A DNA stretch of 64,000 nucleotides from Nitrosospira multiformis (GTDB lineage Bacteria > Pseudomonadota > Gammaproteobacteria > Burkholderiales > Nitrosomonadaceae). Each line of letters begins with the position of its first letter. Within the stretch, counting starts at the first letter, position 1. The notes under the pieces were generated by a model, which was given only the letters and a program-made list of their open reading frames with translations, ran no database searches and was not told where the DNA came from. A program made the translations under genes and the position numbers. Of the stretch, positions 18,084 to 28,430 are shown one piece after another. The stretch lies in assembly GCA_017306155.1 (NCBI GenBank), contig JAFKJB010000005.1, positions 62,001 to 126,000 of the forward strand. Direction: 5' to 3'.

Positions 18084-18191
18084 CACGGGATAATGGCGAG
18101 GTGTTTTGGGAGTAGATTTACGTATCCCGTGCCAAGCCGATAGCCGGGACTATCGACGCGAAGCGAGGGCGCAAGGATGCCGCAAAACACC
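18084..18191. repeat. Interleaved palindromic element in the frmA 5' region
   Basis: Three perfect inverted pairs are packed together: CACGGGATA (18084) with TATCCCGTG (18123), GGTGTTTTG (18100) with CAAAACACC (18183), and the hairpin CGATAG-CCGGGA-CTATCG (18138-18155). The first two pairs interleave, so both cannot form in a simple nested fold; they could form a pseudoknot or alternate. The element lies 60 to 165 bp upstream of frmA. The rest of 18192-18512 shows no gene. Confidence 0.45.
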
Positions 18192-18512
18192 CGTCAGTGT
18201 CCGTGAAGGTTAATGGTACAAACGGATTATAGCCTTGGTTGATCAAATACCCCTGTTCATACTGCCTTCTATGATTCCCGGGCCGGTTTGGTGAAATATT
18301 CGGGTTCAGTATGCAGGAGGATACAGGCGACTTACAAATGTGGCAGGGGTAAATCAGTATCCCTCATTTTCTGCCCCTTCCCGGGGGGCGCGCTGGTTTG
18401 CTTTTTCGGTTGACCTGTCCTATGCTGGAACAGCCGGTTTTGAATATTTTGAATATTTTGAATACTCTGTACGCTGGTGATTTGCCTTGTTAACCACTAT
18501 CAGGAGATCATG

Positions 18513-19022
18513 ATGCGAAGAATATACTTTCTGGTTCCCGACATTTCAACGACCAAACGCATTGTCGACGAGTTGCTTCTATCCCGAATAGAGGAAAAAC
18601 ACATTCATGTGGTGGCCAAGCGCGGTACCGAACTTGAGGATCTGCCCGAGGCCAGCCTGTTGCAGAAGACCGACTTCGTTCCCGCGGTGGAAAGGGGACT
18701 GGCGGTAGGCGGTACTGCCGGCGCTCTGGCCGGACTGGTTGCGGTCGTTCTGCCGCCAGCATCCACGGTAATTGCGGGCGGTATTGTGCTGGGGAGCGCG
18801 CTTGCAGGAGCAGGTGTCGGCGCCTGGGCGGGAAGCCTGATTGGCGTGAGCGCGGGAAGTTCGAGAATAAAGCAGTTTGAACAGGCGATCGAAGCAGGTC
18901 AATTGCTTGTACTGGCTGATATGCCAAAAGCTCGTGTCGAGGAGGTCGAGGCGCGCATAAAAAACCATTTGCCAACTGTAGAGATTGAAGGAACCGAACC
19001 GAAACAGCCCGCCTTTCCGTGA
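18513..19022 (+). CDS. DUF1269-type membrane protein with glycine zipper
   Basis: A 169-residue protein beginning MRRIYFLVPD, chosen because AGGAG lies six bases upstream; an adjacent ATG at 18510 is also possible. The N-terminal 55 residues form a small soluble alpha/beta region resembling the DUF1269 family. A glycine- and alanine-rich hydrophobic stretch of about 50 residues follows, with GxxxG spacing typical of a paired-helix glycine zipper. The soluble C-terminal tail ends with EPKQPAFP. The function is unknown; related proteins are inner-membrane proteins linked to stress. It is a single gene without obvious operon partners. Confidence 0.7.
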   Translation: MRRIYFLVPDISTTKRIVDELLLSRIEEKHIHVVAKRGTELEDLPEASLLQKTDFVPAVERGLAVGGTAGALAGLVAVVLPPASTVIAGGIVLGSALAGAGVGAWAGSLIGVSAGSSRIKQFEQAIEAGQLLVLADMPKARVEEVEARIKNHLPTVEIEGTEPKQPAFP

Positions 19023-19436
19023 TCGGACAGCCTGGCGCTCCAGCGCTTTGAATTGGGCAATGGAATAATGTGGCGCTATGTTCAGTGGGGTGGGCGGGAA
19101 AGATAGCCTCGCACTGCGATGAGGAGCAGTGAGAATTGCGTACGCTATAGATGATTTTATCAGCAGATAATTTTGCATTGATCCTCAGCGCGTGAGGGGC
19201 AAAGGTGAGGACGGAGAGGCTGGTTTTCGTAAAGACCGGAGCCGGTTGAACTGTCGGTCTATTTCTGAATACCCCTTCTGCACTGGTTCTTCTGGAAGGA
19301 TCTGTTTTTCGTATCGCCAATCTTTGCGGTATCCGACTTTGCCGGAAATCACATCCAATTTGCCGCCAAGGTTTTAGTTTTGACCTTACTGGTTTATCAT
19401 TCGCCATTCCAACCGGGATCAAACTGGAGAAAGGCA
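19023..19436. other. Intergenic stretch without recognised gene
   Basis: About 410 bp between the DUF1269 gene and the DUF971 gene. Frames on both strands are short, lack ribosome binding sites or are shadows. A short GCGCT-CC-AGCGC repeat just after the upstream stop has too small a loop to be a convincing terminator. The DUF971-ubiE promoter presumably lies here. Confidence 0.6.
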
Positions 19437-19856
19437 ATGGCTGGCTTGAGTAAAGATACGCCTGTTCCCGTCGAAATCAAACTGCACCGAAAATCACGGT
19501 TGCTGGGAATCACTTTCAGTGATGGAAAGACGTTCCAGTATGCCAGCGAGTTCCTGCGGGTATATTCGCCCTCGGCAGAAGTGCGAGGTCATAGTCCCGG
19601 CCAGGAAGTGCTGCAGACCGGCAAGAAAGAGGTGAATGTCAATCGTATCGATCCGGTAGGCAACTACGCGATTCAGCTGACTTTTTCTGATGGCCATAAT
19701 ACCGGGCTTTATTCCTGGGATCTGCTCTACGAGTATGGCCTGCACCAGGACGAAATGTGGCAGCGTTACCTGCGCCGAATGGAAGAAGCGGGAGCCAGCC
19801 GGGAACCGGCCGGACATTTACCGGGCTCGAACCGGGAATCGACGGTAAAAAACTGA
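19437..19856 (+). CDS. DUF971 (gamma-butyrobetaine hydroxylase N-terminal-like) protein
   Basis: A 139-residue protein of the DUF971 type, known as a stand-alone version of the N-terminal domain of gamma-butyrobetaine hydroxylase. The characteristic pattern runs through ITFSDGKTFQYASEFLRVYS and the later GNYAIQLTFSDGHNTGLYSW and LYEYG. The start at 19437 has GAGAAAGG upstream; the frame extends 19 codons further but without a good site. A gene of this type commonly lies beside ubiE in betaproteobacteria, as here with a 57-bp gap. Its role is unknown, possibly iron-sulfur or quinone related by context only. Confidence 0.8.
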   Translation: MAGLSKDTPVPVEIKLHRKSRLLGITFSDGKTFQYASEFLRVYSPSAEVRGHSPGQEVLQTGKKEVNVNRIDPVGNYAIQLTFSDGHNTGLYSWDLLYEYGLHQDEMWQRYLRRMEEAGASREPAGHLPGSNRESTVKN

Positions 19857-19913
19857 GACTATCCGGGAACGAGATTTCTTCTCCCTCTACCTTTTATTTA
19901 AGTTTGAACATCG

Positions 19914-20648
19914 ATGACGAGAACTACTCATTTCGGCTTTAAGACCGTGTCGGAAACGGAGAAAGCACGCGAGGTAGCAGGCGTGTTTGATTCTGTTGCG
20001 GAACGTTACAACCTGATGAATGACCTGATGTCCGGGGGCATGCATCGGTTATGGAAGCGATTTGCAGTTGAGGTGAGCGGAGTCCGGTCAGGTAACCGTG
20101 TGCTGGATATTGCCGGGGGAACGGCGGATCTGAGTTCGCTTTTCCTTGAGCAGGTGGGAAGCAGGGGAGAGGTCTGGCTGACCGATATCAACAATTCCAT
20201 GCTGACCATCGGCCGCGATCGTCTGCTGGACGAAGGTATTGCCGTGCCGGTCGCACAGTGCGATGCGGAAAAGCTGCCATTCCCCGCCAATTACTTCGAT
20301 TGCGTAAGCGTTGCTTTTGGTCTGAGGAACATGACGCACAAGGATGTTGCGCTGAAAGAAATGCTGCGCGTATTGCGCCCCGGCGGCTGCGTTATCGTGC
20401 TTGAATTCTCCAGGATATGGAAACCTATGCAACGGCTCTACGACCTCTACTCGTTCAAAGTACTTCCTGCGATGGGTAGTTTCGTTGCAAAGGATCCGGA
20501 CAGCTACCGGTATCTTGCCGAATCCATCCGCGTACATCCCGGGCAGGAGGAGTTGAAGCAACTGATGCAGAGAGCCGGATTCGAGCGCGTGGAATATTTC
20601 AACCTTGCCGCAAACGCGGTAGCACTGCACCGTGGATACAAGTTCTAG
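19914..20648 (+). CDS. ubiE: Ubiquinone/menaquinone C-methyltransferase UbiE
   Basis: SAM-dependent C-methyltransferase of ubiquinone biosynthesis, 244 residues. [24 protein letters not shown] is the family N-terminal signature (quoted in part: the key run is YNLMNDLMS), [12 protein letters not shown] is the SAM-binding loop and FGLRNMTHK the second UbiE signature. It probably forms an operon with the upstream DUF971 gene. Confidence 0.96.
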   Translation: MTRTTHFGFKTVSETEKAREVAGVFDSVAERYNLMNDLMSGGMHRLWKRFAVEVSGVRSGNRVLDIAGGTADLSSLFLEQVGSRGEVWLTDINNSMLTIGRDRLLDEGIAVPVAQCDAEKLPFPANYFDCVSVAFGLRNMTHKDVALKEMLRVLRPGGCVIVLEFSRIWKPMQRLYDLYSFKVLPAMGSFVAKDPDSYRYLAESIRVHPGQEELKQLMQRAGFERVEYFNLAANAVALHRGYKF

Positions 20649-21123
20649 AAAATTTGACGTTCCAGAATCTTTCGAAAAACTTGCCCGGAAGCTGGCAGAC
20701 TTTCTTCACGCAGTATGTCTGCTATCGTACAGAAACCCTTTCTGTGGCTGATATATTGTTGATTTTTCCTGTTGTTATTCCTGCTTTCACCGGCGGATGG
20801 AAAAGAGGCAAAAGAAGCGGTAATCAAGGCAAATAGGAGCGGAGTGTTCTTCATTTTTCCCTGAATTCTTTCCCGATGCTTCCTTCTTACTTTATCCGGA
20901 GGCGCTTCAGGAGCGGCAGCGGGCAGGCAATAAGCTTCTGAATCGATGCCATTGCATCTACTTTGAAAAAGCTGCTTTGGAAAGCTTATTCAGGGTTGCT
21001 GAAGGTGCTCGTATAGCAGGCAATATCCCTCTTTCCCATGGCTTCGCACGAAAGCATGCGGAAAACCATTCATGCGCGTCGGCGAATCCGGAGCAGATTC
21101 GCGACCGATTTTTTCAAGCTATC
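20649..21123. other. Intergenic stretch without recognised gene
   Basis: About 475 bp between ubiE and the fructokinase gene. The fructokinase frame stays open back to 20977 but the extra residues do not resemble the family. A 69-codon minus-strand frame (20645-20854) has a signal-peptide-like start but is not convincing. The promoter of the sucrose operon is expected here; I could not pick a clear one. Confidence 0.55.
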
Positions 21124-22056
21124 ATGATGAACGATGTTCACCACTCGGTGCTCCTTTTTGGCGAAACACTGATAGACCGCTTCCCCGACGGGGATGTGCT
21201 CGGGGGCGCACCTTTCAATGTTGCCCGCCATTTGCGCGCTTTTGGCTGTGCGCCTGTTCTCGTGAGCCGGATAGGTCAGGATGCGGAAGGCGCGCGTCTG
21301 TTGCAGGCGATGGAGAATGCCGGATTGAGCACGCACGGTGTACAGCTTGACTCGGTTTACCCTACGGGTGTGGTAGCGGTTCATCTGGGGGCGGAAGGAC
21401 ATCGGTTCAATATTGTCCCTAACCAGGCCTACGATCATATTCATCCACGTCTGGCACGGGTGGCCGCGCTGGCGGCAAGCCCGGAAATGGTCTATTTCGG
21501 AACGCTGGCTCAGCGCGCCGATTCGCATCGCGCCCTGCGTCATATGCTGCGCGCAACCAGCGGCCAACGTTTTTTTGATGTCAATCTGCGCGATCCCTGG
21601 ATTAATGGCGAACGACTGCACTGGTCGCTGCAGCATGCTGATATTGTTAAGGCGAACGACGATGAACTGGATCGCATCGCTCGATTGTTAAGTATGGATG
21701 AGCCTGTTGCCGAGGCCCAGGCCAGAGCCCTGATTGAGCGATATCAGTTGCGCGGAATGCTCATTACTTGCGGTGGAGCCGGTGCCTGGTGGCTGGGGCA
21801 GGCAGGAGCAAAAATATCGGTCGCGCCGGACAAGGCAGTGGATGTTGTCGATACGGTGGGAGCGGGTGATGCATTCTCTGCGGTCTTCATATTCGGCCTG
21901 CTGCAGGGATGGGATATGCCCGTCATCTTGAAGCAGGCACAGCATTTTGCCAGTGCAATTTGCGGAATACGGGGAGCCATTCCCGAACACGATGATTTTT
22001 ACGAACCGTTCATCAGACAGTGGTCAGTGGTCAGTGGACGGTTAGGAGACGGATGA
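21124..22056 (+). CDS. PfkB-family carbohydrate kinase, probable fructokinase
   Basis: Sugar kinase of the ribokinase/PfkB family, 310 residues. GGAPFNVARHL near residue 30 is the sugar-binding signature and DTVGAGDAFSAV near residue 245 holds the catalytic Asp and anion hole. The neighbours, sucrose-phosphate synthase and sucrose synthase, make fructokinase the likely activity, phosphorylating fructose released from sucrose. Tandem ATGs at 21124 and 21127 are the best start although no strong Shine-Dalgarno is visible. Its stop overlaps the next ATG (ATGA), so the three genes form an operon. Confidence 0.85.
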   Translation: MMNDVHHSVLLFGETLIDRFPDGDVLGGAPFNVARHLRAFGCAPVLVSRIGQDAEGARLLQAMENAGLSTHGVQLDSVYPTGVVAVHLGAEGHRFNIVPNQAYDHIHPRLARVAALAASPEMVYFGTLAQRADSHRALRHMLRATSGQRFFDVNLRDPWINGERLHWSLQHADIVKANDDELDRIARLLSMDEPVAEAQARALIERYQLRGMLITCGGAGAWWLGQAGAKISVAPDKAVDVVDTVGAGDAFSAVFIFGLLQGWDMPVILKQAQHFASAICGIRGAIPEHDDFYEPFIRQWSVVSGRLGDG

Positions 22057-24218
22057 AAGAGTTATATATACTGATGCTGAGCCTGCACGGGCTGATTCGG
22101 GGAAACGACATGGAGTTGGGGAGCGATGCGGATACCGGCGGCCAGGTGCTGTATGTAGTGGAGTTGGCGCGGGCACTCGCGCGTCAACCCCAGGTCGGTA
22201 AAGTGGATCTGCTCACGCGAAGGATAGAAGATCCTTCGGTTTCCGCGGATTATGCCCATCTTGAGGAAACGTTGGGCAACAACGCGCGCATTATCCGCCT
22301 TCAGTGCGGACCCCGCCGCTATCTGCGCAAGGAAAGCCTTTGGCCCTATCTGGATCAACTGGTGGATCGCGCACTGCTTTTTCTCCGCGGGCAGAAGCGC
22401 TTGCCGGATGCCATCCACAGCCATTATGCCGACGCCGGTTATGTCGGTATGCAGCTTTCCCAGTTATTGGGCATCCCTCAGATTCATACCGGGCACTCCC
22501 TGGGGCGCAGCAAGCAACAACACCTGCTGGCACAAGGCCGAAAGCCGCAGGCACTGGAGCGCCAATTCAGCTTCTACCGGCGAATAACCACAGAGGAAGC
22601 CGTACTGCAACATGCTAGCCTGGTCATAACCAGCACACCTCAGGAGAGCGTCGAGCAATACGGACTGTACACCAACTATCGCCCGGAACGCGCGGTCGTC
22701 ATTCCGCCGGGAACCGATATATCGCGTTTTTCTCCTCCCAGCCGTCAAAAACCAGTGGAAGCGGAAACCGCGGATCTCATCGATCGCTTTCTCGCGCACC
22801 CGCGCAAGCCCCTGGTATTGACCATTTGCCGTCCTGAAATTCGAAAAAATTTGGGGGCGCTGGTCGCCGCCTTCGGCAATTCGCCCAAACTGCATGAACA
22901 GGCCAATCTCGCCATTGTGGCGGGCAACCGGGATGACATCCGTCAACTGGATGCTGCCCAGAACGAAGTGATGACCGATCTGCTGCTGGATATCGACCGC
23001 TACGATTTATGGGGCAAGGTGGCATTGCCCAAACACCACAAGCCTTCCGATATCGCTGGTTTCTACCGTCTCGCAGCCCAGCGGCGCGGCGTGTTCATCA
23101 ATCCGGCGCTTACCGAACCCTTCGGCCTTACACTGATCGAAGCCGCCGCCAGCGGGCTTCCCATTGTCGCGACAGAAGATGGAGGGCCGCGCGATATCGT
23201 GGCAAACTGCAAAAACGGGATACTGGTAAATCCCTCGGATACCGGCGCGATTGCCGAAGCGATCGAGTATGCGCTTGCCGACCCTGTGCGCTGGCGGCGC
23301 TGGGCGCGGAACGGCGTTTCAGGGGTAAAAAACCACTACACGTGGGAGGCGCATGTCAGGAGATATCTGCATGTTCTCTCGCGTCTGCTGCATCAGGAGC
23401 GCAAACGCATCCGCCGGAACCTGGCGATATATCAAAGACAGTCGCGCCCTCTGCCCTTGATCTCGCATATGCTCATCACGGATATAGACAATACGCTGCT
23501 CGGTGACCGTGCTGCCCTGCGTCGCTTTCTTGCTATCCTGCGGGCGACGCCGCCCAACCTGGGCTTTGGTGTCGCCACTGGCCGCACGCTGGAAAGCGCC
23601 GTGAAAATATTGAACGAATGGGGCGTGCCCTTGCCCGATGTGCTGATCACCGCCGTGGGCAGCGAAATCTATTATGGTCCCGAACTTCGTCCGGATATCG
23701 GGTGGCAAAACCTGATCAAGTATCTATGGCGCCGCGATGCCATTGAAAACGTATTGCGGAAAGTGCCGGGACTCAAGCTGCAGGCGGGCGAAAACCAGCG
23801 CGAGTTCAAGCTCAGCTACAACGTGGATCCGGAAAAAATGCCGCCATTATCCAAAATCCGCACATTGTTGCGTGAGCAGAATCTGTCAGCACACCTGATC
23901 TACTCGCGACAGACTTATCTGGACGTGTTGCCGCTGAGGGCGTCCAAGGGGCGGGCAATACGTTATCTTGCCTACAAATGGGGGCTGCCGCTACGCGCGT
24001 TTCTGGTCGCCGGGGACTCCGGCAATGATCATGAAATGCTGGTCGGTGACACCCTCGGCGTCATAGTTGCCAATCATAGTCCCGAACTCGCAAGCCTGAA
24101 AGGGAATGAGCAAATCTATTTTGCCCGGTCCGGATATGCTGATGGCATCACAGAGGGCATGGCGCATTATGAATTTGGTACTTCCATCATGGAGACTGCA
24201 AATGCTGCACAAATTTGA
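22053..24218 (+). CDS. sps: Sucrose-phosphate synthase with C-terminal phosphatase domain
   Basis: Two-domain protein of 721 residues. Residues 1-450 form a GT4 (GT-B) glycosyltransferase that makes sucrose-6-phosphate from UDP/ADP-glucose and fructose-6-phosphate: [58 protein letters not shown]. From about residue 470 comes a HAD domain with intact DIDNT (Asp477 and Asp479) and the late [10 protein letters not shown], so it may also dephosphorylate the product. Some fused SPS proteins have a dead HAD domain; the catalytic aspartates are kept here. AGGAG lies five bases before the ATG, which overlaps the fructokinase stop. Confidence 0.92.
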   Translation: MKELYILMLSLHGLIRGNDMELGSDADTGGQVLYVVELARALARQPQVGKVDLLTRRIEDPSVSADYAHLEETLGNNARIIRLQCGPRRYLRKESLWPYLDQLVDRALLFLRGQKRLPDAIHSHYADAGYVGMQLSQLLGIPQIHTGHSLGRSKQQHLLAQGRKPQALERQFSFYRRITTEEAVLQHASLVITSTPQESVEQYGLYTNYRPERAVVIPPGTDISRFSPPSRQKPVEAETADLIDRFLAHPRKPLVLTICRPEIRKNLGALVAAFGNSPKLHEQANLAIVAGNRDDIRQLDAAQNEVMTDLLLDIDRYDLWGKVALPKHHKPSDIAGFYRLAAQRRGVFINPALTEPFGLTLIEAAASGLPIVATEDGGPRDIVANCKNGILVNPSDTGAIAEAIEYALADPVRWRRWARNGVSGVKNHYTWEAHVRRYLHVLSRLLHQERKRIRRNLAIYQRQSRPLPLISHMLITDIDNTLLGDRAALRRFLAILRATPPNLGFGVATGRTLESAVKILNEWGVPLPDVLITAVGSEIYYGPELRPDIGWQNLIKYLWRRDAIENVLRKVPGLKLQAGENQREFKLSYNVDPEKMPPLSKIRTLLREQNLSAHLIYSRQTYLDVLPLRASKGRAIRYLAYKWGLPLRAFLVAGDSGNDHEMLVGDTLGVIVANHSPELASLKGNEQIYFARSGYADGITEGMAHYEFGTSIMETANAAQI

Positions 24219-26586
24219 AGCCTGGGCTGCCGATCATCGCGGTGATATGTATACCCTTCTGCGCAGGTGGTTCGAACTGGAAAGGCCGCTTCTGCTTCGT
24301 TCCGACCTGGGAGCCGTTTTTGATGCGTTGAGCGCGGAACATACGCATCTGCTTGCTGACTCGCAGGTACAGGAAATCGTGGATATTTTGCAGGAAGCAG
24401 TGTGCCGGCCGCCGCTGGTCTATATGGCGGCCCGAGAGGACGCGGGGTGCTGGTGGTACGTGCGTCTGCATCTGGATCGGCTGATTCCCGAACCTGTCAC
24501 CGTATCGGAATACCTTGCTTTCAAGGAACTGCTGGTAAATCCGGAGGAGGCGAATGAGCCCGTGCTGGAAATTGATTTCGCGCCTTTTAATCGTGGTTCT
24601 CCCAAGCTCAAGGAAATCCGGTCTATAGGACAGGGTGTGATTTTTCTCAACAAGCAGCTTGCCGGGGGCCTGTTTGGGCAACTGGGGTTGGGGTCGGACA
24701 AGCTGCTGCATTTTCTGACAGTACATTCCATGGACGGGAAGCAGTTGATGCTGGGTGGCAACTTCACCGATGTACCGGCGCTGCGTTCCGGACTGCGCAG
24801 GGCTCTGAACACACTTGAGAAGTATCCCGACGATACCGAGTGGAAGGATGTTGCCGAGCTGCTGGGGGGTATCGGGTTTGCACCCGGCTGGGGAAATTGC
24901 GTGGGCCGCGTGAGCGAGACGATGAGTTTGCTGGTGGATATTCTGGAAGCCCCTTCTCCACAAATCCTGGAGAACTTCCTCGCACGCATTCCGATGATCT
25001 CGAAACTGCTGATTCTGTCTCCCCATGGCTATTTCGGGCAGGATAACGTGCTGGGATTGCCGGATACAGGCGGGCAAGTGGTATACATCCTCGATCAGGT
25101 GCGGGCCCTGGAGCGGGAGATGAGCGAGCGCCTGATATTGCAGGGAATAGATGTGCCGCCAAAAATCCTGATCGGCACGCGCCTCATCCCTGACGCGGGC
25201 GATACGCTCTGCCACCAGCCTCTGGAAAAAATCCACGGTACCCAGAATTCATGGATCGTGCGAGTGCCATTTCGGAAAGTGAGCGGTGAAATCGTTCGCC
25301 ACTGGATTTCACGGTTCGAGATATGGCCATACCTGGAAAACTTTGCGCACGACGTTGAACGCGAAGCACTGGCCCAGCTCAGCGGCAGTCCCGACCTGAT
25401 CATAGGCAACTATTCCGATGGAAACCTTGTCGCCTCGCTGATTTCCAAAAGGATTGGCGTAACCCAATGCAATATTGCGCACGCGCTGGAGCAGAGCAAG
25501 TACCTGCACTCGGCGTTATACTGGCGGGAGACCGAAGCTCAGTATCACTTCAACTGCCAATATACCGCCGATCTCATCGCGATGAACAGCGCCGACTTCA
25601 TCATCACCAGCACCTTTCAGGAAATTGCCGGTACCGACCAGACGGTAGGCCAATATGAAACGTACCAGAATTATACGATGCCGGGTTTATACCGGGTGGT
25701 GAACGGTATTGACCTTTTCGATCCCAAGTTCAACATCGTTTCGCCAGGTGCGGATGCGGAAGTCTATTTCTCTTATCTCGATCGCGAGCGGCGCCTGGAT
25801 GCCCTGGTTCCGGACATCGAGCGTCTTTTGTACGGGGATGATCCGGGCGTGCCTTATCGCGGCTACTTTGCTGATCCCGCGAAACCATTGATTTTTACAA
25901 TGGCTCGCCTGGACACGGTGAAGAATCTTACCGGCCTTGCCGCCTGGTTCGGGCAGTGTCAATCCTTGTCGGACGCGGCCAACCTTCTGGTGATCGGCGG
26001 GCATATCGATCCCGCAGCCTCCAGTGATGGCGAGGAGCGTGCCGAGATCGAGCACATGCATGCCCTCATGGACGAGTACAAGCTGGAGGGACGCATGCGC
26101 TGGCTTGGCACCCGGCTGGAAAAGAATCTTGCCGGTGAGTTGTACCGGCAGGTGGCGGATCGTCGCGGCATTTTTGTTCAGCCGGCGCGATTCGAGGCAT
26201 TCGGGCTGACCATTATCGAGGCCATGGCTTCCGGCCTGCCTGTATTCGCCACCTGCTATGGCGGCCCGCGCGAAATCATTCAACATGGAGTTTCGGGCTA
26301 CCATTTCGATCCCAACAATGGATTGGCGGCCGCTTCCGCCATGACGGATTTTTTTGCGCGAGCGGCAGTCGATCCGGGGTTTTGGGACAAGGTTTCCCAG
26401 AGGGCCCTGCAGAGGGTCGAAGCGCGCTATACCTGGCGTCTCTATGCCGAAAGAATGATGACGCTATCGCGTATTTACGGTTTCTGGAAATTCGTCAGTA
26501 AGCTGGAGCACGAAGAAACCGTGCGCTACCTCAACATGTTTTATCACTTGCAGTTTCGGCCCATGGCGAAGGCGCTTCCTCAATAA
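24202..26586 (+). CDS. sus: Sucrose synthase
   Basis: Reversible UDP/ADP-glucose:fructose glucosyltransferase, 794 residues, the usual length. The N-terminal 250 residues are the regulatory region of the family, then the GT-B core: [25 protein letters not shown], the E-x7-E type end motif in [19 protein letters not shown], and [12 protein letters not shown] well characterised homologue is the Nitrosomonas europaea enzyme. ATG at 24202 (MLHKFEAWA) has GGAGA seven bases upstream and overlaps the sps end by 17 bp; the longer frame is inside sps. With sps it gives a cycle that stores or mobilises sucrose. Confidence 0.95.
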   Translation: MLHKFEAWAADHRGDMYTLLRRWFELERPLLLRSDLGAVFDALSAEHTHLLADSQVQEIVDILQEAVCRPPLVYMAAREDAGCWWYVRLHLDRLIPEPVTVSEYLAFKELLVNPEEANEPVLEIDFAPFNRGSPKLKEIRSIGQGVIFLNKQLAGGLFGQLGLGSDKLLHFLTVHSMDGKQLMLGGNFTDVPALRSGLRRALNTLEKYPDDTEWKDVAELLGGIGFAPGWGNCVGRVSETMSLLVDILEAPSPQILENFLARIPMISKLLILSPHGYFGQDNVLGLPDTGGQVVYILDQVRALEREMSERLILQGIDVPPKILIGTRLIPDAGDTLCHQPLEKIHGTQNSWIVRVPFRKVSGEIVRHWISRFEIWPYLENFAHDVEREALAQLSGSPDLIIGNYSDGNLVASLISKRIGVTQCNIAHALEQSKYLHSALYWRETEAQYHFNCQYTADLIAMNSADFIITSTFQEIAGTDQTVGQYETYQNYTMPGLYRVVNGIDLFDPKFNIVSPGADAEVYFSYLDRERRLDALVPDIERLLYGDDPGVPYRGYFADPAKPLIFTMARLDTVKNLTGLAAWFGQCQSLSDAANLLVIGGHIDPAASSDGEERAEIEHMHALMDEYKLEGRMRWLGTRLEKNLAGELYRQVADRRGIFVQPARFEAFGLTIIEAMASGLPVFATCYGGPREIIQHGVSGYHFDPNNGLAAASAMTDFFARAAVDPGFWDKVSQRALQRVEARYTWRLYAERMMTLSRIYGFWKFVSKLEHEETVRYLNMFYHLQFRPMAKALPQ

Positions 26587-26595
26587 AAGGAGGTC

Positions 26596-26706
26596 ATGCT
26601 GTCGTTTTTAAAGAATAAAGACCGGTTCCAATGCGCGCCTGTGTCGCCAATCGTGAAAGCTTATTTGTTGTTCGGCGATGTTTTCTCTGCTGTCGGTATC
26701 ACTTGA
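26596..26706 (+). CDS. Candidate 36-residue small ORF after sucrose synthase
   Basis: Nine bases after the sus stop a near-perfect AAAGGAGG is followed by ATG and a 36-residue frame (MLSFLKNKDR, ending FSAVGIT). The middle is mildly hydrophobic (IVKAYLLFGDVF). The last half is antisense to the 3' end of the next gene. The strong ribosome binding site is the main argument; no family is recognised. Confidence 0.3.
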   Translation: MLSFLKNKDRFQCAPVSPIVKAYLLFGDVFSAVGIT

Positions 26707-27443
26707 GAATGATCGGCAGCATGCAGTTTCTGGAATAGATCCAGCAGGGAGTTTTTTACCGTAAAAATGCTGCCCTCCAGTATCGCAGCCGTTTCAGAAA
26801 CCGTTTTACCCATCCGGGTCCACTCAATTACCGCGATTTCGCGCGGGCTGAATCCATACGCCTCCGGATTTAATGGAACCAGGGCGCATCGGTTGTTCCG
26901 GAGCGGTGGCTCGATGCGGCCGAAGGCCGCATCGATGTATGGAAGCAGTATTCCGATGACGTCCATCGAGGAAGGGGAGATATTCCTGCTCGAACTGAAC
27001 ATCACGTACAGGCAATCATGCTGCCCGCGTTTGTCGCTGATGCCATGTATCAACATGGAATGCATACCTTGCAGCGCCCCTCCCAGAGGACATTGCAGGA
27101 CACGTTCTTCCATCAGGAAACCATATTCGCCGCTACCCAGAGCGTAAGGAACCTTTCCAAGCTGAACCCAGCGGTGGAACAGTCCCTGGAGCAAGGGACG
27201 CAGCGCCCTTGCATCCGAGTTTTCACTCCTCACTTCGAGCAAGGCAGAGACAACGTCATGACACACAGCATCTGCATCGAAATCTCCCCATGCAGCGAGC
27301 ATGATCTCGTGAGGCAGGTAGTGTTGCATCTCGCCTTGCAACCACAGCAATAGATCATAGTGACAGCTTACTTCCAGCCATTCCTGGATGATATGGCGAT
27401 ACCGCTCCACGTGTTCCACAGAAGAAGAGGGCGGCAGGTTCAT
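26661..27443 (-). CDS. LuxR-type transcriptional regulator, EpsA-like
   Basis: A 260-residue protein with a C-terminal LuxR helix-turn-helix at about residues 196-243 (FSPREIAVIEWTRMGKTVSE, then IFTVKNSLLDLFQKL). The N-terminal 170 residues resemble the sensing region of EpsA, a regulator found next to exopolysaccharide and exosortase loci in betaproteobacteria. No such locus lies in this window, so the name is by resemblance only. There is no receiver domain. It converges on the sucrose operon, with under 80 bp between the stops. Confidence 0.6.
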   Translation of the reverse strand: MNLPPSSSVEHVERYRHIIQEWLEVSCHYDLLLWLQGEMQHYLPHEIMLAAWGDFDADAVCHDVVSALLEVRSENSDARALRPLLQGLFHRWVQLGKVPYALGSGEYGFLMEERVLQCPLGGALQGMHSMLIHGISDKRGQHDCLYVMFSSSRNISPSSMDVIGILLPYIDAAFGRIEPPLRNNRCALVPLNPEAYGFSPREIAVIEWTRMGKTVSETAAILEGSIFTVKNSLLDLFQKLHAADHSQVIPTAEKTSPNNK

Positions 27444-27888
27444 CTGGAATATTCAGTTGAAGTTACGGGAGATATCCATTCACACGATATGCAAGCAATA
27501 CTCATGCCAAGGGCTTAATTCGCGGATTTCAAAGGTCGAACAGATGCTTGATGAAAGAAATATGAGAAGAATGTAAAGATTTCTGACAGGCGATCGGACC
27601 TGTTTAAGTTAGTAATGCCGAAGCTTCCGGATTATTTCTATCCATCGCAATCCCGGAATATGGCTTTTCCGTAGCTGGTATTTTCTTGTTGACCACTTTC
27701 TTTGTTGATAGAATAAATTGGATTTGGTCTTTGAGAGTTCCTGAACCAGAGCTATTTGTTCCAGAGCCAGGGGAACAGGGCAGGTTGAGAACAGGGCGAG
27801 CCACGATTTCTCCCCGGAGAGGGGGAGAGGCACGTTCTTTTTTATTGTCGATTTTGGCCAGTGCGGAGAAATTCCGTAAAGGAGTATC
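27444..27888. other. Intergenic stretch without recognised gene
   Basis: About 445 bp between divergent genes. A 100-codon minus frame (27609-27911) has no ribosome binding site, biased composition and no family features. Presumably holds the promoters of the EpsA-like gene and the small secreted protein. Confidence 0.55.
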
Positions 27889-28356
27889 ATGAACAAGAGA
27901 GTAAACGACAAGAGAGTAATAGCGATGGCATTCTCTATTATTCTGTCATGGCCCGTCTCTGCCTTCTCATTGCAGCAGCCGGAATCACAGCCGCAATCGC
28001 AATCACAATCGGCTTCATCCCCGGAACTGCCTCATGGAGACGGGTGGCGCCTTGTGCGCTCAATTCAGCTTGGCAACTCAAAAAACTATATCCATATGGT
28101 CCTGATCGATGGCAAGCGGGATATGGATAAGGCGGTTTATGGCGCTGCGCTCAGCAAGATATGCAGATCGGAACCCGATTTCTGCAGAGTCAGATTCTGG
28201 AATGAAGAACGTTACGTAGCTGACTCGATTTCGTTTACAGATGCTCAGTTCAAAGCGCTGCGGGCCGAATACATATTCAACCGTGCCGGCCAGGTGCAGC
28301 AAATGAAATATGCATGCACGGTCGTAACTGACAAGAACCAGTGCTTCTCTCACTGA
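27889..28356 (+). CDS. Small secreted protein of unknown function
   Basis: A 155-residue protein with AAAGGAG before its ATG. Residues 1-27 look like a signal peptide (basic start, hydrophobic MAFSIILSWPVSAF). A low-complexity linker QPQSQSQSQS-like follows, encoded by repeated caa/tca-type triplets. The mature part contains four cysteines (CRSEPDFC, ACTVV, NQCFSH) that could pair as disulfides. No family is recognised. Confidence 0.6.
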   Translation: MNKRVNDKRVIAMAFSIILSWPVSAFSLQQPESQPQSQSQSASSPELPHGDGWRLVRSIQLGNSKNYIHMVLIDGKRDMDKAVYGAALSKICRSEPDFCRVRFWNEERYVADSISFTDAQFKALRAEYIFNRAGQVQQMKYACTVVTDKNQCFSH

Positions 28357-28430
28357 GGAACACATCGGGTACATCCGGAAAAGCGGTGGAGGTTTATCCA
28401 CCTGCTGGTCCTAAAGAACAGGAAGCTCAG

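Noticed and set aside
20645-20854. 69-codon minus frame with a signal-peptide-like start between ubiE and the fructokinase
   Set aside because: The N-terminus is suggestive but it overlaps the ubiE end and nothing else supports it.
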